From: Erythrobacter longus
GTDB taxonomy: Bacteria > Pseudomonadota > Alphaproteobacteria > Sphingomonadales > Sphingomonadaceae
Direction: 5' to 3'
Length of the DNA stretch: 64,000 bases
Assembly: GCF_000715015.1 (NCBI RefSeq)
Contig: NZ_JMIW01000001.1
Coordinates: 1,054,001-1,118,000, forward strand
A program made the translations under genes and the position numbers. Position 1 is the stretch's first letter. The number at the start of each line of letters is the position of its first letter. Under the pieces are notes generated by a model. That model had not been told where the DNA came from and did no database searches. It saw only the letters and a list, made by a program, of their open reading frames with translations. Shown one piece after another: positions 43,851-51,125 of the stretch.

Positions 43851-45338
43851 GTGAGCGATAGTAAACCAAGTAAGCTTGTGATCGTCGGCGGGGGCACCGC
43901 GGGTTGGATTTGTGCAGCGGCTTTTGCTCGCCTCATGGGCAAGGCGATTGACATCGAGCTTGTCGAATCTGAAGCCATCGGGACCGTAGGCGTAGGCGAG
44001 GCGACAATCCCTCAGATCATCCGCCTCAACACGATCCTTGGCCTTGATGAACGCGATTTTGTGAAGCGTACCAACGGCACTTTCAAGCTTGGAATTGAAT
44101 TTGTGGACTGGGGTAAGCCTGGCTCCAAATATCTCCACACCTTCGGCGATGCGGGAATGAGCCTGGCGAGCGTGCCCTTCCACCAATATTGGTCGCGTGC
44201 GGCGTCATTGGGGCACGACAAAGACCTTTGGCACTATTCCTTGCACCAAGTGGCGGCTGATCAGGCAAGGTTTGGCAAGCTCGACCGGGTGGGCAACACG
44301 TCGATGACAGGGCTTGCCTACGCGTACCATTTCGATGCGAGCCTTTATGCCGCATACCTCCGCGAGTTTTCCGAAGAGCGCGGGGTCACTCGTACCGAAG
44401 GGATTGTAAGCGCGGTTGCGCGCGATGCCCAAAGCGGGGACATCACCTCCATCACCCTCGAGAGCGGCAAAGAGGTCAAAGGCGACTTCTTTATCGACTG
44501 CACCGGATTTCGCGCACTGCTTCTGGGACAGGAGTTGGGCGTGGGTTATCAGGACTGGTCCCACTGGCTCCCCTGCAACAGTGCGCAAGCCGTGCCAAGC
44601 GAGCGGCTGGACACACTCGTGCCCTTTACCCGTGCCACGGCAAAGCAAGCTGGGTGGCAATGGCGTATCCCGCTGCAACATCGCACCGGCAATGGCCATG
44701 TCTATTGCAGCGATTTTATCACCGATGAAGCAGCGGGCGATGTGCTGCTTGAAGGACTTGATACCAAGCCACTGGCGGACCCGCGTACCATCCGCTTTAC
44801 CACGGGGCGGCGGGAACAATTCTGGTCACACAATTGCGCTGGCATCGGCCTTGCAAGCGGGTTTTTGGAACCGCTGGAATCGACCAGCATCCACCTCATC
44901 CAATCACAGGTGAGCCGCCTGTTGCAGCTTTTCCCGACGAGCAAGGACGCCTCGAAAGAGCGCGCGGAATACAATCAGCGCTGTTCCAATGAGTTTGAGC
45001 AAATTCGCGATTTTCTTATCCTGCATTACCACCAAACGGAACGTGAGGATTCAGAGTTCTGGCGCTACTGCAAGAATATGAAAGTGCCAGACAGTCTGAC
45101 CCACAAGATGGAGCTGTTTGCGTCAAGTGGACGGATTGGCCGCGATGCTGATGACCTCTTCCGCGAGGCGAGCTGGGTGCAGGTGATGCTTGGTCAGGGA
45201 ATAACCCCGCGCGGATATGATCCGATGGCTAATTGTTTAACCGACGCAGAATTGACCGAGTTTCTTGGCAATGTGCGCAAGCTTATCGAGCGCGCTGTTG
45301 GTAGTCTGCCAAGCCACGAAGCCTTCCTCGCGCAATAG
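43851..45338 (+). CDS. tryptophan-halogenase-like flavoprotein, second copy
   Basis: 495-residue paralogue of the halogenase at 38325. It has the FAD motif GGGTAG (13-18), Lys79 in TFKLGIEF (same number as the catalytic Lys of PrnA) and WQWRIP. Start is GTG 43851, with GAGAA upstream, nine bases after the DUF6445-like stop. The two copies share long blocks (VESEAIGTVGVGEATIP, IPLQHRTGNG, SGFLEPLESTS) but differ elsewhere, so they are probably old duplicates with related but not identical substrates. Flavin reductase is not encoded nearby. Confidence 0.9.
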   Translation: MSDSKPSKLVIVGGGTAGWICAAAFARLMGKAIDIELVESEAIGTVGVGEATIPQIIRLNTILGLDERDFVKRTNGTFKLGIEFVDWGKPGSKYLHTFGDAGMSLASVPFHQYWSRAASLGHDKDLWHYSLHQVAADQARFGKLDRVGNTSMTGLAYAYHFDASLYAAYLREFSEERGVTRTEGIVSAVARDAQSGDITSITLESGKEVKGDFFIDCTGFRALLLGQELGVGYQDWSHWLPCNSAQAVPSERLDTLVPFTRATAKQAGWQWRIPLQHRTGNGHVYCSDFITDEAAGDVLLEGLDTKPLADPRTIRFTTGRREQFWSHNCAGIGLASGFLEPLESTSIHLIQSQVSRLLQLFPTSKDASKERAEYNQRCSNEFEQIRDFLILHYHQTEREDSEFWRYCKNMKVPDSLTHKMELFASSGRIGRDADDLFREASWVQVMLGQGITPRGYDPMANCLTDAELTEFLGNVRKLIERAVGSLPSHEAFLAQ

Positions 45339-45344
45339 GTAGGC

Positions 45345-46346
45345 TCAGCCGATTAGCCGCTCAATGAGCCAGAAGCTACCAATCGCCCCAATGCCATAGG
45401 TTGCGCTGGTGAGTGCCCTGCTCTCTACCAAAGGCGGGAACCGTCTGAGGCCTGCGAGGATCGCGACGGTAAGCGCCACCACCAGCAACTGCCCCGCTTC
45501 AACGCCGAGGTTAAAGGCAAAGAGCGCAGCAGCAAGCTGGGTCTGGGGGAGGCCGATGTCGGCCAAGGCGCCAGCAAAGCCAAAGCCGTGGATCAACCCA
45601 AAGGCAAAGGCGACCGCCCACGGAAAACGGCGCGTCAGGGTCTGCCGCTCTGGATCACGCAGAAGCAGCGCAACCTCAACCGCAAGGAACACGATAGAAA
45701 GGGCAATCAGCGCCTCAACCGGCCGGGATGGCAGCCCTGAATACCCCAGAACTGTCGCCACAAGCGTGATCGAGTGGGCAATGGTAAAGGCCGTCGTAGC
45801 CTTCACCACGGGCCAGGGATTGCGCACCAAAAGGACAAGCGCGATAACGAACAGCAGGTGATCCCAACCAAAGACTATATGCTGCGCCCCGATCACGAAA
45901 TAGTCGCCAAACACGCTTAACGGATCGGGCTCTGCCAGGATGGTGGCCGCAGGCTCGTCGGCAGTCAGGCGAAAGCTTTGCGTGGGTGCATCAACCGGAA
46001 CAAAGCGGGCTATGGCGTCAGACTTGCCAAGCAATTCGCTAAGGCCAAACTGGCCGCCTGCGGGATCTCCGTCGCACGCAAGGCTAGCCCGGCCCATTAA
46101 CGCCGCCGATTGGATGCGCTGCACCTTTTCGCCTTGGATCGTGCAATTGTCGGGGATCACCGGCTCAAGTGTATTGGTCAAAAGCCCCGCGCTTCCAACC
46201 GAAAGCGTGACCTTCCAATCGAGCGTATATCGCCCCTCGCCCGCCTCGCGCATTTCTACGACTGATGGGCGCAGTTCATGCGCGCTCAGCGGAAATGCCA
46301 AGAGGATGGCAATCACGCCAATAGCCCAGCGCAGCACACCTCTCAC
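45345..46346 (-). CDS. HupE/UreJ family membrane protein
   Basis: 333-residue protein. A signal segment (1-22) and a soluble beta-rich domain (about 23-150, starting HELRPSVVEMRE) precede about six membrane helices in the HupE/UreJ region (QHIVFGWDHLLFVIALVLL, then FGLIHGFGFAGAL). The His/Asp-rich helices resemble the metal-handling part of HupE/UreJ nickel-related proteins, but this two-part branch has no assigned function. GTG 46346 overlaps the PpiC gene stop (GTGA), implying coupled translation. No hydrogenase or urease genes are nearby, so a nickel role is doubtful. Confidence 0.85.
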   Translation of the reverse strand: MRGVLRWAIGVIAILLAFPLSAHELRPSVVEMREAGEGRYTLDWKVTLSVGSAGLLTNTLEPVIPDNCTIQGEKVQRIQSAALMGRASLACDGDPAGGQFGLSELLGKSDAIARFVPVDAPTQSFRLTADEPAATILAEPDPLSVFGDYFVIGAQHIVFGWDHLLFVIALVLLVRNPWPVVKATTAFTIAHSITLVATVLGYSGLPSRPVEALIALSIVFLAVEVALLLRDPERQTLTRRFPWAVAFAFGLIHGFGFAGALADIGLPQTQLAAALFAFNLGVEAGQLLVVALTVAILAGLRRFPPLVESRALTSATYGIGAIGSFWLIERLIG

Positions 46347-47143
46347 CGGTCGATGTCGATGCGGTATGCGCTGCGCAGGGTTTCGTAGGCACGCTCTTTA
46401 CGCGCCTCGATCTCTGCTGTGCGCCAGTCGTTGGCTATGCGCGTGCGCAAGGGTTCAAAATCGGGCTTTGGCACGTCGCGTTTGGTCAGTCGCACCACGT
46501 GCCAGCCGAAGCCTGATTGCAGCGGCCCTTGCCAGTCGGCACCGGGCTCAAAATCACGCAAAGCCGTAGCGAATTGCTGACCGAACCGAGCCTCCACATC
46601 GCGCATGGCGGTGTCTGAGATGCTGCCCGGCAGGCTTGTCGCTTCGCCGCGTGGAGCAGAGGCGCCCAAGGCGGCGCGCGCGCTCGCTTCGCTTGAAAAC
46701 ACCTCTTGTTCCAAGGTTACGCTTGCATTGGCCAAAGCCTCATTGGCGTAAAGCTTAGAATTGTCATTGAGAAACGCCCGCAGCGTCTCGTCAGATGGCT
46801 CTGCTGTTTCCGCAGCAAGACTTGCCGACAGGTCCATTTTCGACACTAACCGCCGGCGCACAATCGCATCGCTTTCATCAAAGCCAAGCCGCAATGCCTC
46901 GCGGTAAAGCACCTCTTCGCGAACGTAAGCGTCCACCGCCAAGTCCAATTCCGCATCCGTCGGCGCGCGGCCCATGGTCAGCGTCCAGCTCTCAGCGATC
47001 TTCTGCTCTTCGGCCGCCCCGACTTTAATCACCCGTGAAGAGGGATCAGGCGGCGAACCGCCCCAAGTGAGCGCCAAATACAAAACTGCACCCAAGACTG
47101 TGAAATGGACAAGCGGTTCGCGCGTCCAACCCGGTAGGTTCAT
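46343..47143 (-). CDS. periplasmic peptidyl-prolyl isomerase, PpiC/parvulin type
   Basis: 266-residue protein with one N-terminal membrane anchor (about 10-28), a SurA-like helical segment (GRAPTDAELDLAVDAYVREE) and a C-terminal parvulin-like region ending in the characteristic GWHVVRLTKRD. It probably helps fold periplasmic or outer-membrane proteins. It is nine bases downstream of the DUF3604 gene and overlaps HupE/UreJ, so the three form an operon and the client may be one of its neighbours. Confidence 0.85.
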   Translation of the reverse strand: MNLPGWTREPLVHFTVLGAVLYLALTWGGSPPDPSSRVIKVGAAEEQKIAESWTLTMGRAPTDAELDLAVDAYVREEVLYREALRLGFDESDAIVRRRLVSKMDLSASLAAETAEPSDETLRAFLNDNSKLYANEALANASVTLEQEVFSSEASARAALGASAPRGEATSLPGSISDTAMRDVEARFGQQFATALRDFEPGADWQGPLQSGFGWHVVRLTKRDVPKPDFEPLRTRIANDWRTAEIEARKERAYETLRSAYRIDIDR

Positions 47144-47152
47144 CTATGCCTC

Positions 47153-49108
47153 TTAACTCGCAGGTTTAAGCCATATGGGCGAGGTGTACGCCCGCTCCTG
47201 TGCGACGGCATCGGCCATCGCCTCTTGGGTCAAGGTCACGCCAAAGCGCACTGCATCAAACAAGGTCCAGCGCGGCGTAGGGATTTCCAGAACGCGAACG
47301 TAATAGAACGCGCGCGCGCCCTCGCGGAAATCGGGGTCGATCCATGTGGTGCGCAATTCAGCGGCGCCAATATCGTTGGTATAGGTCGCATCCTCGCGGT
47401 TCACCGTATCACCAACCGAAGGCACCTTGCCTCCCAGTTTACGGCGCGTGTCCATATCGCTCCAAACGACGTCATAGACGCGCTCCTGCATCTCGCCCGA
47501 GGCATCGAGCCAGCCTTTGATAACCTGCACCCGGTCAAGATTTGCCCCATCCGGGTCCTTTATCGCGCTTATGAGGAAGCTTGGCGCACTGCCCGTGTCC
47601 TCCAACTCGCCGCCCATGGGAACGCCGCTGGTGTAGCCTTTGCGCACCCAATCACCGTCCCAATCATCGGCGGTAAAGCCAAAGCCGCCAAACACGCGCA
47701 CGCTCATGCGCGGGCCAGTGGTTGCGTAGACCTCACGCCGGGCAAAGGCGTCGAAGATTTCTGCACGCGTATTGCCCCTTGCCCAGGCCGCCGCATAGCC
47801 GCCTGCAAGGTAATGCCAGCCAAAGCGCCCTTCGCGCGTGCCAAGGTTTTGGCCCTGAATGGCCCGGTCGGTATAAGACTGCTCGTTCCCGGTGTGCTTG
47901 CCCCAGAAATTATCCTCATCACCCGTGGCAAGCGAGGTATGGCTATCAGTCGAACCGATCATCCCAAAGGCGTATGGGTTGACGCCCAGCTGTTCTTCCA
48001 GCGTTAGTCCGCGAAGCAAAGCGGAGCGCGCATAAGAACCCGCATACATCGATGGCTCGGTCTTTTCGCTTAGGCTCAAATTGCCAAAGTCCCAGCCCTG
48101 AACACCAAAACCGGCCATCTCATCATTGGGGGATAGATAGGGGTGGGTTTCGCTGTCCCCTTTGATTTGTGTCGCTTCAATCACCGGCTCTGCCCAAGCG
48201 CGAAGGGCGGCATATTCCGGGGTCATGGGGGAGCCATCCTCCATGGTCATTTGAAACATCAAGCCATTGGAAAGGTTGGAATTATGGGGAATAGCAAGCA
48301 CTCGCCCCCCGGTCTTTTCCTCATAGCTTTTCATATACTCCCACAATTGCGGGGCGGTGGTTTGTAGGCCGGGGAAAGGCACGGTCTGCCGTGTCTTGTC
48401 CGATCCATCGCGGAACATCACCACACGGTGCAAATTGTTGCCATTGGGCATAGCGGTCCACTCATAGCCCGCAAGCGCGGTAAAAACGCCCGGCTCGTTA
48501 TAGCGGTCAAGTATGGAAAGCTGCGTGTTCCAGATATCCTTTGTCGCCTTGATCGCCGCGTCGCCTTCTGGAGCTATCCCTTCGGGCACCCGGTCTTCTG
48601 CTGCTGCTGAAATAAGCTCGCCAATCGCCCGGGTCGATTGCTCAGGGCTTTCGTGCATCATGTCATACCAGCGAAGCACGGTTTCATCGCCGATCACCCA
48701 ATTTACATACCAACGCGGCGCATCATACAGGCGACGGGTCGCGCCAAGCGCATCGGAATGATCAGCGATCACCAGAAAATCGAGCGGCCGGGAAAGCTGT
48801 GTTTCAGCCCCCGTGGTCGCCGTCACCGTCTCCCCGCGCGCAAAGCGCAAAGCTGCCTCCGGACCAAGCCTTGTACCAAAGCCGAAGGCATCGACCGAGT
48901 TATCGGTGTGGAGGTGAGTGTCGCCCCAGTAAGGCCGGTCAGGAAATTCTGCGAGCTCGATCGTATCGGTGCCATCGCCCGATGCTTCCGCGCTGGCCTG
49001 CGGTTCGCTGTCTGAACAGCCCGCAAGGCTAATCGCCATAACGCTGGCAAATGCAAGCGAGCTCCAGCTCGATTTTGCCTGATCCGATTTCGCGATAATG
49101 ACGCGCAT
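47153..49108 (-). CDS. DUF3604 lipoprotein, PHP-like metal-dependent hydrolase candidate
   Basis: 651-residue predicted lipoprotein (lipobox SLAGC, about residue 31). The DUF3604 domain fills the rest. The motifs GDTHLHTDNS and VIADHSDALG resemble metal-binding loops of the PHP phosphoesterase superfamily. ATG 49108 has GGGAGGGG upstream and starts a signal sequence; the frame from 49138 adds ten residues without support. It heads the DUF3604-PpiC-HupE operon. The enzymatic reaction is unknown; DUF3604 proteins are abundant in marine sphingomonads. Confidence 0.87.
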   Translation of the reverse strand: MRVIIAKSDQAKSSWSSLAFASVMAISLAGCSDSEPQASAEASGDGTDTIELAEFPDRPYWGDTHLHTDNSVDAFGFGTRLGPEAALRFARGETVTATTGAETQLSRPLDFLVIADHSDALGATRRLYDAPRWYVNWVIGDETVLRWYDMMHESPEQSTRAIGELISAAAEDRVPEGIAPEGDAAIKATKDIWNTQLSILDRYNEPGVFTALAGYEWTAMPNGNNLHRVVMFRDGSDKTRQTVPFPGLQTTAPQLWEYMKSYEEKTGGRVLAIPHNSNLSNGLMFQMTMEDGSPMTPEYAALRAWAEPVIEATQIKGDSETHPYLSPNDEMAGFGVQGWDFGNLSLSEKTEPSMYAGSYARSALLRGLTLEEQLGVNPYAFGMIGSTDSHTSLATGDEDNFWGKHTGNEQSYTDRAIQGQNLGTREGRFGWHYLAGGYAAAWARGNTRAEIFDAFARREVYATTGPRMSVRVFGGFGFTADDWDGDWVRKGYTSGVPMGGELEDTGSAPSFLISAIKDPDGANLDRVQVIKGWLDASGEMQERVYDVVWSDMDTRRKLGGKVPSVGDTVNREDATYTNDIGAAELRTTWIDPDFREGARAFYYVRVLEIPTPRWTLFDAVRFGVTLTQEAMADAVAQERAYTSPIWLKPAS

Positions 49109-49197
49109 CAGCCCCTCCCTTTTTATGTTTTCCCTCATCGTGCAGCATCGCTTCCAACATGCGCACCGTCAAGCACCATGGGGTAAACGTGTCCGGT

Positions 49198-49956
49198 CTA
49201 ATCGGAGAAGTTGGGCCTGCGTTTCTCAACAAAAGCCGTGCTGCCTTCGAGAAAGTCAGCCCCCTCAAAGCTTTGCGCGAAAATGCGTAGAGTTTCCGTA
49301 TCCTCTGCCATCTGTCCATCAAGAGCGCGCCGCACGAACCGTTTATTTTCGCGGTTTGAATGCGGGCTTACAGCGAGCATTTCAGCGATGATTGCATCGG
49401 GCTCATCGCGCAGCATCTCAACTAGCCCGATCCGCAATGCCTCATCGGCATCGATCAGTCCGCCAGTGAACAAGATACGTTTCGCCTGACCCGGCCCGAC
49501 CAGATCGGTGAGCAGCTTCACATCGTGAAACGGATACACAAGGCCAAGCTTTGCAGGCGTAATCCCAAACCGCGCAGCCGATGTGGCGACACGCAAGTCA
49601 CAGGCCAAGGCAATGCCGCAGCCCCCGCCAATGCAATCGCCTTCGACAAAGGCGAGCGTAGGCAGATTGAGCCGCGCAAGTTTGTGTTGGACAAGGTTGA
49701 TTGCCGCTTGGTTGGCCTGGCGCCACTGGGCATCATCCTTTTGCGCGAGCATTTCCTTGATATCGGCCCCTGCGCAAAAACTCGCGCCTGCCTGCGCCGA
49801 ACGGATCACCAGCAGGCGCAGGTCGCTGTTGGCTTCGACCTCGTCAAGAAGGCTGGGCATGGCGCTCCACATATCCATGTTGAACGCATTACGTTGATCG
49901 AGCCGGTCGATCAGCAAATGCCCGGTTGCCCCTTCAATTTCCAGCCGGAGTGTCAT
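49198..49956 (-). CDS. enoyl-CoA hydratase/isomerase family protein
   Basis: 252-residue crotonase-fold protein acting on an acyl-CoA. The oxyanion-hole segments are visible as CAGADIKEML (about residues 63-72) and EGDCIGGGCGIAL. ATG 49956 overlaps the stop of the CaiB/BaiF gene (ATGA), so the longer frame from 49998 is not needed. The pair suggests activation of a carboxylic acid by CoA transfer followed by hydration or isomerisation. A conserved Glu of true hydratases is not obvious, so isomerase or hydrolase activity remains possible. Confidence 0.88.
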   Translation of the reverse strand: MTLRLEIEGATGHLLIDRLDQRNAFNMDMWSAMPSLLDEVEANSDLRLLVIRSAQAGASFCAGADIKEMLAQKDDAQWRQANQAAINLVQHKLARLNLPTLAFVEGDCIGGGCGIALACDLRVATSAARFGITPAKLGLVYPFHDVKLLTDLVGPGQAKRILFTGGLIDADEALRIGLVEMLRDEPDAIIAEMLAVSPHSNRENKRFVRRALDGQMAEDTETLRIFAQSFEGADFLEGSTAFVEKRRPNFSD

Positions 49957-51053
49957 GCGCCATGCTCGCCCTTCTTTGGCACTGGGCGAGGGCTCCATTC
50001 TTCTCCTGCAAACCGAATAGCGGGCGCGATATGGTTGCCGCCTCCTTCCGCCTCGACGAGCAAACCGCGCTCAGCAATATGCGGCTCATCGAAAGCCTCA
50101 CGGAAGTTCAACACAGGCGAAAATGCGACGTCCTTATCAGCAAACCATTCCACCCACTGGGCGCGGGTTTTGGTCGCGAAAGTATCCTTCAAGAATGCGA
50201 TTAACTCCCTCTGCTCCCCCGCAGGTGCTTCGGCAAGAGGCAACAGGTCCAACTGGTCAAGCGCCGTAAGCAGGTTTGTCGCAAACTTGATCTCGCGCCC
50301 ACCCAACGCCACGTGCTTGCCATCTTTTGTCGCATAAATTTGATAGAAAGCCGCACCGCCAAGCGAGCGCTGTGATTGCGATTGGGGGCTTTCCCCACCC
50401 GCAATCGCGCTGCCAGCAGTATGCGCGCACCATGGCAAAAGGCTGTCGAACATGGCGCAGTCGATATACGCGCCCTCGCCCGTGCTGTTCCGTCCGATGA
50501 GCGCCATAAGCACCGCCGATAATGCCGTCAGACCCGAGGCCAGATCAGCGCTTGCCGCACCTGGCACGACCGGCGTTCCATCCGGGCCATCGTTGACCGC
50601 AAGAAAGCCTGCCAGCGCCTGAACCGCCATATCGTGCGCGGGGTGATGGGCGAGTGCGCCATCCTGACCAAAGGCCGAGATCGAGCAATAGATAATGTCG
50701 GGCTTGATCGCTTTGACGCGATCATAATCAAAGCCCAGCCGCTTCATCACGCCGGGGCGAAACCCTTCGACAAAAACATCCGCGCTTCGGATAATTTCGC
50801 AAAGACGCGCCTTGCCCTCCTCCGATTTCAGATCAAGGACAACGCTTTTCTTGCCGCGATTGAGGTTGGCAAACCAGACCGAATTCTCCTCACCATTATA
50901 GGTGTCAAACGGAGCCTGATCGCGCGCTGGATCGCCGTTTGCGGGCTCGATCTTGATCACTTCCGCACCCTGATCGGCCATCATGACGCTCATCATGGGG
51001 CCAGGCAGAAATTGCGACAGGTCCACTACGCGAATGCCGGAAAGCTTGCCCAT
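49953..51053 (-). CDS. CaiB/BaiF family CoA-transferase
   Basis: 366-residue class III CoA-transferase or alpha-methylacyl-CoA racemase-like protein. The N-terminal half has the family signature (VVDLSQFLPGPM; IKIEPANGDPARD) and the motif HPAHDMAVQALAG, whose Asp is the predicted catalytic residue forming the acyl-CoA anhydride. The C-terminal interlocking domain region follows. It is coupled by ATGA to the enoyl-CoA hydratase gene. The CoA donor and acid substrate cannot be told from sequence. Confidence 0.9.
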   Translation of the reverse strand: MGKLSGIRVVDLSQFLPGPMMSVMMADQGAEVIKIEPANGDPARDQAPFDTYNGEENSVWFANLNRGKKSVVLDLKSEEGKARLCEIIRSADVFVEGFRPGVMKRLGFDYDRVKAIKPDIIYCSISAFGQDGALAHHPAHDMAVQALAGFLAVNDGPDGTPVVPGAASADLASGLTALSAVLMALIGRNSTGEGAYIDCAMFDSLLPWCAHTAGSAIAGGESPQSQSQRSLGGAAFYQIYATKDGKHVALGGREIKFATNLLTALDQLDLLPLAEAPAGEQRELIAFLKDTFATKTRAQWVEWFADKDVAFSPVLNFREAFDEPHIAERGLLVEAEGGGNHIAPAIRFAGEEWSPRPVPKKGEHGA

Positions 51054-51125
51054 AAATGCGTGTCTTCTTCCGTTTAAGAGCCGGTTTAGTCGGCGCGCAC
51101 TAATGAACGAGGCAGGACAAATGTC

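Noticed and set aside
45345..46346. Nickel transporter for hydrogenase or urease
   Set aside because: Only the HupE/UreJ-like fold supports this; no hydrogenase or urease gene is present, and the N-terminal soluble domain is not found in classical HupE.
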